Positions 9,263-17,535 are shown, numbered from the stretch's first letter. The stretch: DNA of 18,336 bases from [Mycobacterium] zoologicum (GCF_020172665.1 NZ_CP083985.1:2823710-2842045), one strand, 5' to 3'. The notes: generated by a model from the letters alone, not told the origin. A program made the numbers and translations.

Positions 9263-9906
9263 TGCATTCCCGCGTCACGGTGGTCGCCTGCCCGAACCGG
9301 CTGCCGCGCATCGAATTCGGTGGCGGCCTGGCAGCCCGCCGTACCGGAGCGGACACGGTGCACCTGGTGTCGGTAGCCGCCACTCCCCTGGGCGGCGACG
9401 TCATCGAGATCCGCCTGATCGTGGAGCCCGGCGCCCGGCTGACGCTGCGCAGCGCGGCCGCCACCGTGGTGCTGCCCGGTGCCACGACCCTGACCTCGCA
9501 AGCGAATTGGCAGATGGAGGTGGCAGGCGACCTGGAAGTCGATCTTGAGCCGACCATCGTCGCCGCCGACGCCCGGCATGCCTGTGTCACCGCCGTGCAC
9601 CTCTGCGGCGGCGGGTCAATGCGTCTGCGGGAGCGGGTGCAGGTCGGCAGGACCGGGGAGCGGCAGGGCTTCTGGTCGGGCGCGCTGCGAGTCGACCTGG
9701 ATCACCGCCCGCTGCTGCGTCACCGAATGGACCTGGGGGCGGGTTCCCTCTCCGATGACGTGTTGTACGCGCCACGGGCCGCCATCAGTGAATTCCGTTA
9801 TCCCGCGGCATGTTCTACCGCGGCAGCCGACCCGCGATGGACTGTGCTGACACTGGCCGGCGGTGGGACACTGAGCACCCGTCAGGATGACCTGCTGACA
9901 ACCTGA
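9262..9906 (+). CDS. ureD: Urease accessory protein UreD
   Basis: UreD (UreH) is the scaffold that binds apo-urease and recruits UreF and UreG for nickel insertion. The 214 residues are close to the short mycobacterial form (208 in M. tuberculosis, from memory) and shorter than the roughly 270 of enterobacteria. Recognisable blocks are LIVEPGARLTLRSAAATVVLPG, WQMEVAGDLEVDLEPTIVAADA, and LRERVQVGRTGERQGFWSGALRVDLDHRPLLRHRMDLG. The start is ATG 9262, overlapping the ureG stop. It is the last gene of the operon and faces efpA tail to tail, with 29 bases between the stops. Confidence 0.93.
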   Translation: MHSRVTVVACPNRLPRIEFGGGLAARRTGADTVHLVSVAATPLGGDVIEIRLIVEPGARLTLRSAAATVVLPGATTLTSQANWQMEVAGDLEVDLEPTIVAADARHACVTAVHLCGGGSMRLRERVQVGRTGERQGFWSGALRVDLDHRPLLRHRMDLGAGSLSDDVLYAPRAAISEFRYPAACSTAAADPRWTVLTLAGGGTLSTRQDDLLTT

Positions 9907-9909
9907 CCT

Positions 9910-9953
9910 GGCGCCGGCCGGGATTGGCGGCGAAGTTACATGTTGCCGGCGCC
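9910..9953. terminator. Candidate bidirectional hairpin between ureD and efpA
   Basis: A perfect 9-bp inverted repeat, GGCGCCGGC (9910-9918) and GCCGGCGCC (9945-9953), sits at the convergent ends of ureD and efpA. The right arm lies inside the last efpA codons (Gly-Ala-Gly). The 26-base loop is long and there is no T-tract, so a classical intrinsic terminator is doubtful, though mycobacterial terminators often lack T-tracts. Confidence 0.35.
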
Positions 9954-11516
9954 GAAGGCGTCCTGCGCCTCCTGGGCGTGTGCGACCTGCTGAGCGGTGT
10001 AGCCGATCAGCAGTGAGATGGCGCCGACCAGCACCGCCACCGCGGCAATCCACAACAGACCGTAGGTATAGCCCGCGTCCAGCGCGGCGATCTGGGTGGG
10101 GTTCATGGTCTTGACCGGCATGTTGGTGCCGCCGAGGTACAGGGTGCGCGAGGTGATGACGGCCTGGATGACCGCCAGCACGATCGGTCCGCCCAGGTTC
10201 TGCAGCATCAGTGCGATCGCCGAGGTCGGGCCGATCTGGTCGAAACCCACACCGGCGATCGCCGACAGCGTCAGCGGCACCACGATCACACCGATCCCGA
10301 GCCCACCGAGCACGATCAACGTCACGAAGTTCGGGAAGTACGGGAGGTCCCGGTTGATCGTCGAGCCGTAGATCATCGCGCCCAGCAACACCACACCACC
10401 GGAGATCACCAGCACCCGGGGCGGGAACTTACGCACGAGCTGGGAGGAGAGACCCAGTCCGACGCCCAGCCCGATCACGAACGGAATGAATCCCACGCCG
10501 GCACGCAGCGCCGAATAGCCCATCAGATCCTGCACGTACAGACCGATGGTCACGGTCAAGGTGAACAGCACACCGCCGGCCAGGAAGATCGCCGCGAAGG
10601 TCAGCAGCCGGTTGCGGTCGCGGAACAGGCTGAACGGCACCACGGGATTCTCGGCGGTGCGCTCCACCACGGCGAACGCCAGCAGCGCCAGCACCGCGAC
10701 CACACCGGAACCGATGGTGATCGTCGAGATCCAGCCCTTCTCCGGGCCGATGGTGAACGCGAACACCGCGGCGGTGCAGCCCAGCGTCGCCAGCAGCGCG
10801 CCGGCGGCGTCCAGCTTCATCCGCTCCCGATTGGTCTCGGTCAGGGCGGTGCGGGCCAGGTAGATCATCAGCAGGCCGATGGGGATGTTGACCGCGAACG
10901 CCAGCCGCCAGGACACCTCGGTCAGCGCGCCACCGATCACCAGGCCGATCACCGAGCCGACGGCGGTCATCGCGCCGAATATCGCGGTGGCGGCGTTGCG
11001 CGCCGGCCCCTTCGGGAAGGTGGTGGCGATCAGCGCCAGCGCGGTCGGTGAGGCGATGGCCGCGCCCACGCCCTGCAGCAGCCGGGCGATCACCAGGGTC
11101 GGGGCGTCCCAGGCCGCCGCGCAGAGCACGGAGGCGATGGTGAACAGCGCGACGCCGCTGATGAAGGTGCGCTTGCGGCCGATGGTGTCGCCGAGCCGCC
11201 CGCCGAGCAGCATCAGACCGCCGAAGGTCAGCACGTAGGCACTGATCACCCAGCCGCGGCCGGCGTCGGACAGGCCCAGCTCGTCCTGGATCTTGGGCAG
11301 GGCGACGATCGCCACGGTGCTGTCCATGGTGGCCAGCAGCTGCATGCCACCGATGGCGATCACGGCGTAGATGAATCGGCGGGACGGCAGCAGCGATGCC
11401 ACGAATCGGCGGGTCCGGCTCACAATATTTGCCTCGCTCCGGCCGGGCGGCACTGATTCGGCACCCTGTGCCTGCCACTGCGCGGTCGTTCGTCCTGCAT
11501 CATCGAGAGCAGTCAT
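9936..11516 (-). CDS. efpA: EfpA, MFS drug efflux pump (DHA2, 14 TMS)
   Basis: An inner-membrane proton-driven efflux transporter of the DHA2 (QacA/EmrB) group. EfpA of M. tuberculosis (Rv2846c, 530 residues) is linked to drug tolerance. The 526 residues match nearly throughout: MTALDDAGR start, AVIAIGGMQLLATMDSTVAI (TM1 with the D65 motif), motif A GGRLGDTIGRKR (105-116), motif C region GSVIGLVIGGALTEVSWR, and 14 hydrophobic segments. The tail is YTAQQVAHAQEAQDAFGAGNM. The ATG start agrees with the M. tuberculosis N-terminus. There is no clear Shine-Dalgarno; TAGGGT lies eight bases upstream. It is the last gene of mqo-cysG-efpA, 33 bases after cysG. In M. tuberculosis, efpA also lies beside cysG and proS. 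Confidence 0.96.
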   Translation of the reverse strand: MTALDDAGRTTAQWQAQGAESVPPGRSEANIVSRTRRFVASLLPSRRFIYAVIAIGGMQLLATMDSTVAIVALPKIQDELGLSDAGRGWVISAYVLTFGGLMLLGGRLGDTIGRKRTFISGVALFTIASVLCAAAWDAPTLVIARLLQGVGAAIASPTALALIATTFPKGPARNAATAIFGAMTAVGSVIGLVIGGALTEVSWRLAFAVNIPIGLLMIYLARTALTETNRERMKLDAAGALLATLGCTAAVFAFTIGPEKGWISTITIGSGVVAVLALLAFAVVERTAENPVVPFSLFRDRNRLLTFAAIFLAGGVLFTLTVTIGLYVQDLMGYSALRAGVGFIPFVIGLGVGLGLSSQLVRKFPPRVLVISGGVVLLGAMIYGSTINRDLPYFPNFVTLIVLGGLGIGVIVVPLTLSAIAGVGFDQIGPTSAIALMLQNLGGPIVLAVIQAVITSRTLYLGGTNMPVKTMNPTQIAALDAGYTYGLLWIAAVAVLVGAISLLIGYTAQQVAHAQEAQDAFGAGNM

Positions 11517-11524
11517 AACGGGCT

Positions 11525-11530
11525 ACCCTA
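11525..11530 (-). promoter_or_regulatory. Candidate -10 for efpA
   Basis: The minus strand reads TAGGGT, eight bases before the efpA ATG. An AT-rich palindrome, TAATATTA (11534-11541), lies directly upstream in an otherwise GC-rich neighbourhood. An overlapping TACTGT hexamer is an alternative -10, 13 bases before the ATG. A private promoter for efpA, besides read-through from cysG, is plausible. Confidence 0.35.
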
Positions 11531-11549
11531 CAGTAATATTAAGAGATGT

Positions 11550-12758
11550 TTAAAGCCCAAAGCCCGCCACAGCGCCGATAACGACGATTGCGGGAGGTCG
11601 AATGCCCTCCGCGCGGATTTTCTCGGGCGCGTCGGCCAGTGTGGCGTGCAGGGTGTGTTGGGCCGGCGTGGTGCCGTGTTGAACCACTAACACCGGCGTA
11701 TCCGCAGGTCGGCCGCCTTTTTGTAGAACCGCGCTGAACTGCTCGATGCGTTCGATGGCCATCAGCAGCACGATGGTTCCGCGCATTGCGGCCAGCGCAT
11801 CCCAATTGACTAACGATTCGGGGTCATCGGGTGCGACGTGCCCGCTGACCACCACGAACTCGTGGTTCACCGCCCGGTGGGTGACCGGAACACCTGCCTG
11901 CGCCGGCACCGCTATGGCGCTGGTCACGCCGGGGACCACCGTCACCGGAATCCCGGCCTCCGCGCAGGCCAGTACCTCTTCATAGCCCCGGGCGAAGACG
12001 AACGGGTCGCCGCCTTTGAGCCGCACCACGAACTTGCCGGCCCGGGCGCGTTCGATCATCAGCGCGTTGATGGCGTCCTGGGCCATCGCCCGCCCGTAGG
12101 GGATCTTGGCGGCGTCGATGACCTCGACGTGCGGCGGCAGTTCGGCCAACAGCTCCGGCGGGGCCAGCCGGTCGGCCACCACGACGTCGGCGTGGACCAG
12201 CATGCGGCGGCCCCGCACGGTGATCAGTTCCGGGTCGCCGGGCCCGCCGCCCACCAGTGCCACCCCGCCGCGCACCACGTCGGACGTCTCGGCAGTGATC
12301 GTGCCGGACTGCAGGGCTTCGCGGATCGCCGAGCGGATCGCCGCCGACCGACTGTGCTCGCCACCGGCCAGGACGCCGACCGACAGGCCGGAGTAGCCGA
12401 AGGTCGCCGGGGTGACCGCAGATCCCTCGACGGCCAGATCGGCACGCACACAGAAGATCCGGCACCGGTCCGCCTCGGCGACCACGGCGGCGTTGACGTC
12501 CGCGTCGTCGGTGGCGGCAATGGCATACCAGGCGTCGGCCAGATCGCCGTCGCGGTAGGCGCGTGAGACCAGCGTGATGCCGGGCTTGCGCTCCCCCAGA
12601 GCCTCGACCGCCGGGGTGGCTTCGGGCGCGATCACCGTTACCTGGGCTCCGCTGTCGATCAGCAGCGGCAGCCGTCGTTGCGCGACGCCGCCGGCGCCAA
12701 CCACGACAACCTTGCGGCCGGCCAGCCGCAGTCCGGCCAGGTAGGGGTTCTCGGTCAC
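11550..12758 (-). CDS. cysG: CysG: precorrin-2 dehydrogenase / uroporphyrinogen-III methyltransferase
   Basis: A bifunctional enzyme of siroheme synthesis whose precorrin-2 also feeds cobalamin. The N-terminal half (1 to about 155) is the dehydrogenase/chelatase module, with the nucleotide-binding motif VVVVGAGGVAQRRLPLL (17-33) and AIAATDDADVN. The C-terminal half (about 165-402) is the SAM-dependent SUMT, with VALVGGGPGDPELIT (166-180), RLKGGDPFVFARG (246-258), VVPGVTSAIAVPA (274-286) and GTIVLLMAIERI. The 402 residues compare with 405 recalled for Rv2847c. It starts at GTG 12758 (VTENPYLAGL), nine bases after mqo, with no nearby Shine-Dalgarno but TAGAGT six bases upstream. The usual cobB/cobO/chelatase neighbours are missing. 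It could equally be labelled cobA. Confidence 0.95.
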   Translation of the reverse strand: MTENPYLAGLRLAGRKVVVVGAGGVAQRRLPLLIDSGAQVTVIAPEATPAVEALGERKPGITLVSRAYRDGDLADAWYAIAATDDADVNAAVVAEADRCRIFCVRADLAVEGSAVTPATFGYSGLSVGVLAGGEHSRSAAIRSAIREALQSGTITAETSDVVRGGVALVGGGPGDPELITVRGRRMLVHADVVVADRLAPPELLAELPPHVEVIDAAKIPYGRAMAQDAINALMIERARAGKFVVRLKGGDPFVFARGYEEVLACAEAGIPVTVVPGVTSAIAVPAQAGVPVTHRAVNHEFVVVSGHVAPDDPESLVNWDALAAMRGTIVLLMAIERIEQFSAVLQKGGRPADTPVLVVQHGTTPAQHTLHATLADAPEKIRAEGIRPPAIVVIGAVAGFGL

Positions 12759-12764
12759 CCGGTA

Positions 12765-12770
12765 ACTCTA
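12765..12770 (-). promoter_or_regulatory. Candidate leaderless -10 for cysG, starting on the mqo stop codon
   Basis: The minus strand reads TAGAGT-TACCGG-GTG. The TAG of the hexamer is the mqo stop codon and GTG is the cysG start, six bases later. The TANNNT match and spacing suit a leaderless transcript starting at the GTG; the GTG has no nearby Shine-Dalgarno. Confidence 0.4.
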
Positions 12771-14225
12771 AAGCTCCAGTGCCCGGGTCCCCCACCGCCA
12801 TACCTGCTCGAACAGCGCGGGCTGATCGGCCAGGCGCGTGCCCAACGACGGAACCATCTCCCGCAACGTCGGCGTCCAGTCCCCCACCCGGCCGGGAAAG
12901 CAGCGTCGCAGCACTTCCAGCATGGCCGGCACCGCGGTCGACGCCCCCGGGGAGGCGCCGAGCAACCCGGCGATGCTGCCGTCGTCGGCATGGACGATGG
13001 TGGTGTCGAATTCGAGCCGCCCGCCGCGGATCACCTGCACCCGCTGGCCGGCCCGAACCGGCGACCAGTCCTGCTCCAGCGCGCCGGGAACGAAGTCGCG
13101 CAGTTCTTGCGTGCGGGCCGAATGTGTGCGCCGCAGTTGGCTGATCAGGTAACCGATGAGTTCCCGCTCCCCGAGCCCGGCACGCAGCAGCGACGTCACA
13201 TTGCCGGGGCGGATCGACCTGGCCAGATCGCTGCGCCGGCCGTTCTTGAGGAATTTCGGTGACCAGCCCGCGAACGGACCGAACAGCAGCCAATCTGCGC
13301 CGTCGACTGTCCGGGCGTCCAGATGCGGGGCCGTGGTCGACGGGGCGCCCGGCGCCGGTGCGCCGTACACCTTGGCTCGGTGCCCGGCGGTGAGCTGCGC
13401 CGCCCCGCTGCGCAGGAACACCCCGCCGATGGGGAATCCGCCGAACCCCCTCGCCTGCGGGATGCCCGAGCGCTGCAACAGCGGCAGGCTCGCGCCGCCG
13501 GCGCCGACGAAGACGAATTTCGCTGTGATTCTTGAGCTTTGACCGGTGCGACGGTCCCTGATATCCAGTTCCCACCGGCCGCCGGACGCCCGGGCGATGG
13601 TGCGCACCTGGTGACCGAACAACACCGTCGTGCCGTTGCGCGCGCCGTAGTCGATCAGGTGCCTGGTCAGCGCCCCGAAGTCGACGTCGGTGCCGTGCGA
13701 CGCCCAGTCCAGCGCCACCGGGATATCGGGATCGCGGCCGGCCGCCATCAGCGGCAGGCGCGCGGCGAACTCGGCGAAGTCGGTGATGAACTCCGCTCCG
13801 GCGAACAACGGGTGATCGGCCAGTGCGTCGTGGCGCCGCCGCAGATAGTCCACGCCGTGCGCGCCGTGGACGAAGCTCACATGCGGGATCGGATGCACGA
13901 AGTCGCGCGGTCGCTCGATCATGCCGTGTTGGACCGCGTACGCCCAGAACTGACGGGTGACCTGGAACTGCTCGTTGACGCGCACCGCCTTGGCGACGTC
14001 GATCGAGCCGTCGGGCCGTTGCGGCGTGTAGAACAGCTCGCACAGGCCGGCGTGACCGGTGCCGGCGTTGTTCCACGCGCCGCTGCTCTCGGTGCCGGCA
14101 GCCTCGGATCGCTCGATGACGGTGATCGAGGCGTCCGGTTCCAGCCGGCGCAGGATCGCCCCCAGGGTGGCGCTCATGATGCCCGCGCCGATCAGTGCGA
14201 TATCGGTGGTGGCGGGGGCAGGCAC
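12768..14225 (-). CDS. mqo: Malate:quinone oxidoreductase
   Basis: An FAD-dependent, membrane-associated enzyme that oxidises malate to oxaloacetate and passes electrons to menaquinone, bypassing NAD malate dehydrogenase. It has 485 residues from GTG 14225 ([15 protein letters not shown]), in register with the M. tuberculosis protein (493). Motifs are the FAD dinucleotide fold [11 protein letters not shown], the family block [80 protein letters not shown] and the C-terminal [17 protein letters not shown] seven codons upstream (14246) is in frame but lengthens it beyond the family start. The minus-strand frame is open far beyond this, only as the antisense of mtr. It is divergent from mtr with 39 bases between starts. 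Confidence 0.96.
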   Translation of the reverse strand: MPAPATTDIALIGAGIMSATLGAILRRLEPDASITVIERSEAAGTESSGAWNNAGTGHAGLCELFYTPQRPDGSIDVAKAVRVNEQFQVTRQFWAYAVQHGMIERPRDFVHPIPHVSFVHGAHGVDYLRRRHDALADHPLFAGAEFITDFAEFAARLPLMAAGRDPDIPVALDWASHGTDVDFGALTRHLIDYGARNGTTVLFGHQVRTIARASGGRWELDIRDRRTGQSSRITAKFVFVGAGGASLPLLQRSGIPQARGFGGFPIGGVFLRSGAAQLTAGHRAKVYGAPAPGAPSTTAPHLDARTVDGADWLLFGPFAGWSPKFLKNGRRSDLARSIRPGNVTSLLRAGLGERELIGYLISQLRRTHSARTQELRDFVPGALEQDWSPVRAGQRVQVIRGGRLEFDTTIVHADDGSIAGLLGASPGASTAVPAMLEVLRRCFPGRVGDWTPTLREMVPSLGTRLADQPALFEQVWRWGTRALEL

Positions 14226-14232
14226 GCTGTCC

Positions 14233-14238
14233 AGGCTA
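14233..14238 (-). promoter_or_regulatory. Candidate leaderless -10 for mqo
   Basis: The minus strand reads TAGCCT, then seven bases, then the mqo GTG. This TANNNT hexamer and the absence of a Shine-Dalgarno fit a leaderless start at or next to 14225. Confidence 0.45.
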
Positions 14239-14252
14239 TCCGGCACAGGCTC

Positions 14253-14258
14253 TAAGCT
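14253..14258 (+). promoter_or_regulatory. Candidate leaderless -10 for mtr
   Basis: TAAGCT is followed by six bases (GGCGCA) and the mtr ATG, the expected geometry for transcription starting on the A of ATG. No Shine-Dalgarno is present. The mqo -10 on the other strand is only 14 bases away, so the two polymerase footprints must overlap. Confidence 0.5.
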
Positions 14259-14264
14259 GGCGCA

Positions 14265-15644
14265 ATGGAGAGCTATGACCTGGCGGTCATCGGAACCGGT
14301 TCGGGCAACAGCATTCTCGATGAGCGCTACGCCGACAAGCGGGTGGCGATCTGCGAGCAGGGCACCTTCGGCGGCACCTGCCTGAACGTGGGGTGCATCC
14401 CGACGAAGATGTTCGTCTACGCCGCCGAGGTGGCTGCGGCGGTGACCCACGCGGCCCGCTACGGCGTGGACGCCCGGATCGAGCGGATCCGCTGGCCCGA
14501 CATCGTCGCGCGGGTGTTCGGGCGCATCGATCCGATCGCCGCCGGCGGCGAGGAGTACCGGCGCGGGCTGCCGAACATCGACGTGTACGGCGCGCACACG
14601 CGGTTCGGACCGGTCGGGAGCGACGGTAAGTACTTGCTGCGCACCGCGACCGGTGACGAGTTCACCGCCGAGCAGGTGGTGATCGCCGCGGGCGCACGCG
14701 CCACCGTCCCGGCGGCGATCGCCGACAGCGGTGTGCGCTTTCACACCAGCGACGACATCATGCGCATCGCCGAACTGCCCGAGTCCCTGGTGATCGTCGG
14801 CGCCGGATTCGTGGCGGCGGAGTTCGCCCACGTGTTCTCCGCGCTCGGCGTCCGGGTCAGTGTGGTGGTCCGGGGCCAGACCATGCTGCGGCACTGCGAT
14901 GAGACCGTCGCTCAGCGCTACACCGACGTCGCGGCCGGAAAGTGGGACCTGCACAGGGGCCGAACCGTGGCCGGCGCCCGCAACGTCGGCACGGGCGTCG
15001 AGGTGCGGCTCGACGACGGATCTTCTGTGCGGGCCGAGGCCCTGCTGGTGGCCACCGGCCGGATACCCAACGGGGATCTGCTCGACGCGCAGCTGGCCGG
15101 CGTCGAGGTCTCCGACGGGCGGGTCAGCGTCGATGAGTACCAACGAACTTCGGCGCGCGGCGTCTTCGCACTCGGCGACGTCTCCTCCCCCTTCGAGCTC
15201 AAGCACGTGGCCAACCACGAAGCCCGGGTGGTGCAGCACAACCTGCTGTGCGACTGGGACGACACCGCCGCGATGCGGGCCACCGATCACCGCTACGTTC
15301 CGTTCGCGGTGTTCACCGATCCGCAGATCGCCACCGTCGGACTCACCGAGACACAGGCCATCGCACAGGGATTCGACATCTCGGTGAAGATTCAGGACTA
15401 CGGCGCCGTGGCCTACGGCTGGGCCATGGAGGACACCACCGGGTTCGTCAAGCTGATCGGCGAACGCGGCAGCGGGCGACTGTTGGGGGCGCACATCATG
15501 GGCCATCAGGCGTCGTCGATCATCCAGCCGTTGATCCAGGCGATGAGTTTCGGGTTGACCGCACCCGAGATGGCCCGCGGTCAATACTGGATCCACCCGG
15601 CACTGCCGGAGGTCGTCGAGAACGCGCTACTGGGCCTCGATTGA
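14265..15644 (+). CDS. mtr: Mycothione reductase
   Basis: A NADPH- and FAD-dependent disulfide reductase that regenerates mycothiol from mycothione, keeping the actinobacterial cytosol reduced. The 459 residues equal the M. tuberculosis length recalled for Rv2855. N-terminal FAD motif: [12 protein letters not shown] (5-16). Redox-active disulfide: [13 protein letters not shown] with C39 and C44. NADPH-binding fold: [21 protein letters not shown]. Second FAD contact: [14 protein letters not shown]-terminal catalytic pair: H444 and E449 in [17 protein letters not shown] in place of the GxGxxG seen in glutathione reductases is typical of Mtr. The ATG at 14265 lacks a Shine-Dalgarno and is probably translated from a leaderless mRNA. 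An acyl-CoA dehydrogenase gene follows 10 bases after the stop. Confidence 0.97.
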   Translation: MESYDLAVIGTGSGNSILDERYADKRVAICEQGTFGGTCLNVGCIPTKMFVYAAEVAAAVTHAARYGVDARIERIRWPDIVARVFGRIDPIAAGGEEYRRGLPNIDVYGAHTRFGPVGSDGKYLLRTATGDEFTAEQVVIAAGARATVPAAIADSGVRFHTSDDIMRIAELPESLVIVGAGFVAAEFAHVFSALGVRVSVVVRGQTMLRHCDETVAQRYTDVAAGKWDLHRGRTVAGARNVGTGVEVRLDDGSSVRAEALLVATGRIPNGDLLDAQLAGVEVSDGRVSVDEYQRTSARGVFALGDVSSPFELKHVANHEARVVQHNLLCDWDDTAAMRATDHRYVPFAVFTDPQIATVGLTETQAIAQGFDISVKIQDYGAVAYGWAMEDTTGFVKLIGERGSGRLLGAHIMGHQASSIIQPLIQAMSFGLTAPEMARGQYWIHPALPEVVENALLGLD

Positions 15645-15654
15645 GAGGATTGCG

Positions 15655-17451
15655 ATGAAGTCTGTCCTACTGTCGAGGCAAGACCTGGATTTTCTGCTGT
15701 TCGACTGGCTGCGGGTCGAAGAACTGACCCGGCGCTCGCGATTCGCCGACCACTCCCGGGAGACGTTCGCCGCCACCCTGGACCTCTGCGAACAGCTGGC
15801 CACTCGCTATTTCGCGCCGCACAACAAGAAGAGCGACGCCAACGAGCCCACATTCGACGGGACGACGGTGACGATCATCGGCGAGGTCAAGGAGGCGCTG
15901 AACGCCTGCGCCGAGGCCGAGTTGATCGGCATGGCAATGGATTACGACCTGGGCGGTGCGCAACTTCCGGCGACGGTGGCCCAGGCCGGCTTCGCCTGGC
16001 TGTTCGCCGCCAACGTCGGCACCGCCGGATATCCGATGCTGACCATGGCGAACGCGAACCTGCTCGCCAAGTTCGGCAGCGCCGAGCAGATCGACGCGTT
16101 CGTGCGACCGATGCTGGCCGGCCGCTTCTTCGGGACCATGTGCCTGTCGGAGACCCAGGCCGGATCATCGCTGGCCGACATCACCACCCGCGCCGAACCC
16201 CAGCCCGACGGCACCTATCGGTTGTTCGGATCGAAGATGTGGATCTCCGGTGGCGATCACGAACTGACCGACAACATCGTCCATCTGGTGCTGGCCAAGA
16301 TCCCCGGCGGCCCGGCGGGCACCAAAGGCATCTCGCTGTTCATCGTGCCGAAGTATCTGGTGGGGCCCGACGGCGCTCTCGGTGAGCGCAACGACGTCGT
16401 GCTGGCCGGACTCAACCACAAGATGGGCTACCGCGGCATCACCAACACCGTGCTCAACTTCGGCGAGGGCGGCCACCGGCCGGGCGGCGAGCCGGGCGCG
16501 GTCGGCTACCTGGTGGGCGAGGCGCACCGCGGGCTGAACTACATGTTCCACATGATGAACGAAGCCCGCCTCGGGGTGGGCATGGGCGCGATCGCGTTGG
16601 GCTACACCGGCTACCTGAAGTCGCTGGACTACGCCCGCAGCCGGCCGCAGGGACGCCCGGCGACGACGAAAGACCCGGCGACGGAGCAGGTTCCGATCAT
16701 CGAGCACGCGGATGTCAAACGGATGCTGCTGGCACAGAAGTCCTACGTCGAGGGGGCGCTGGCGTTGGGACTGTATTGCGCGCGGCTTGTCGACATCGCG
16801 CACACCGCCGCCTCCGATGCGGAGTCCGAGCATGCCACCGCGCTGCTGGACATCCTCACCCCGATCGCCAAGAGCTGGCCCTCGCAGTGGTGCCTGGCCG
16901 CCAACGACCTGGCCATTCAGGTGCACGGCGGCTACGGATACACCCGCGAGTACGACGTCGAACAGCACTACCGGGACAATCGGCTCAACCCGATCCACGA
17001 AGGCACCCACGGCATCCAGAGCCTGGACCTGTTGGGCCGCAAGGTGGTTCAGCGTGGCGGAGCGAGCCTGGCTGCGCTGCAACAGGCGATGGCCGAGAGC
17101 ATTGCGGCCGCGCGCGCCGCCGGCGGCCAGCTGGCCGATGCCGCAGCGCAACTCGACGCGGTGGTGCAGCGATTGGTCACGGTCACCGCGGGCATGTTCG
17201 CCTCCGGCGACATCGACGCCGCGCTGGCCAACAGTGCGATCTATCTGGAGGCCTTCGGCCACATGGTGATCGCCTGGATGTGGCTGGAACAGCTGCTGGC
17301 CGTCGGTCAGCGGACCGGAGACTTCTACGACGGCAAACGCCGGGCCGCGCAGTACTTCTTCCGCTACGAACTGCCCCGGGTCGGCCCACAACTCGATCTG
17401 CTGGCGAGCCTGGACCGCACCACGCTGGAGATGCAGCCGAACTGGTTCTGA
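15655..17451 (+). CDS. Acyl-CoA dehydrogenase, large FadE5/DmdC-like type
   Basis: An FAD enzyme that introduces the alpha-beta double bond in acyl-CoA thioesters. The 598 residues place it in the long subgroup (FadE5, DmdC), which has an extra N-terminal segment and a C-terminal AcdC domain. Blocks: N-terminal extension (1 to about 80), helical domain (about 80-160), beta domain with CLSETQAGSSL (163-173) and KMWISGGDHELTDN, C-terminal helical domain with HGGYGYTREYDVEQHYRDNRL and the catalytic base E449 in NPIHEGTHGIQ, then the AcdC domain (about 475-590). Substrate cannot be told from sequence; long-chain or 3-methylmercaptopropionyl-CoA-like substrates are known in relatives. The ATG has GAGAGGA five bases upstream and lies 10 bases after mtr, so the two are probably co-transcribed. 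Confidence 0.93.
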   Translation: MKSVLLSRQDLDFLLFDWLRVEELTRRSRFADHSRETFAATLDLCEQLATRYFAPHNKKSDANEPTFDGTTVTIIGEVKEALNACAEAELIGMAMDYDLGGAQLPATVAQAGFAWLFAANVGTAGYPMLTMANANLLAKFGSAEQIDAFVRPMLAGRFFGTMCLSETQAGSSLADITTRAEPQPDGTYRLFGSKMWISGGDHELTDNIVHLVLAKIPGGPAGTKGISLFIVPKYLVGPDGALGERNDVVLAGLNHKMGYRGITNTVLNFGEGGHRPGGEPGAVGYLVGEAHRGLNYMFHMMNEARLGVGMGAIALGYTGYLKSLDYARSRPQGRPATTKDPATEQVPIIEHADVKRMLLAQKSYVEGALALGLYCARLVDIAHTAASDAESEHATALLDILTPIAKSWPSQWCLAANDLAIQVHGGYGYTREYDVEQHYRDNRLNPIHEGTHGIQSLDLLGRKVVQRGGASLAALQQAMAESIAAARAAGGQLADAAAQLDAVVQRLVTVTAGMFASGDIDAALANSAIYLEAFGHMVIAWMWLEQLLAVGQRTGDFYDGKRRAAQYFFRYELPRVGPQLDLLASLDRTTLEMQPNWF

Positions 17452-17513
17452 TTTCACTCTTTTCACTTGTGTAACAGTGGTTTTGGCGTGAGCGCGTTGT
17501 CGGTGAGGACCGC

Positions 17514-17519
17514 TACGAT
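17514..17519 (+). promoter_or_regulatory. Candidate leaderless -10 for the DUF222 gene
   Basis: TACGAT is followed by six bases (TAGCAC) and then the ATG at 17526, with no Shine-Dalgarno. This suits a leaderless transcript. The hexamer abuts the degenerate SOS box that covers the start codon. Confidence 0.5.
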
Positions 17520-17535
17520 TAGCACATGTGTTCGA
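17520..17535. promoter_or_regulatory. Degenerate SOS (LexA) box over the DUF222 start codon
   Basis: The sequence TAGCAC-ATGT-GTTCGA matches 10 of 12 fixed positions of the mycobacterial SOS box TCGAAC-N4-GTTCGA: the right half is perfect and the left half matches 4 of 6. It spans the predicted transcription start and the ATG. Such boxes at the start of 13E12-family genes are known in M. tuberculosis. The weak left half leaves binding uncertain. Confidence 0.5.

Noticed and set aside
11980..14076. A 698-codon minus-strand frame across cysG and mqo
   Set aside because: It is out of frame with both genes and extremely Arg/Gly-rich; the two real genes fully explain the region.
14226..15596. A 457-codon extension upstream of mqo on the minus strand
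   Set aside because: It covers mtr in antisense. The mqo family start aligns with GTG 14225, so the extension is non-coding.
17452..17513. Terminator after the acyl-CoA dehydrogenase gene
   Set aside because: Only a 4-bp CACT/AGTG pairing is visible in the spacer, too weak to call.
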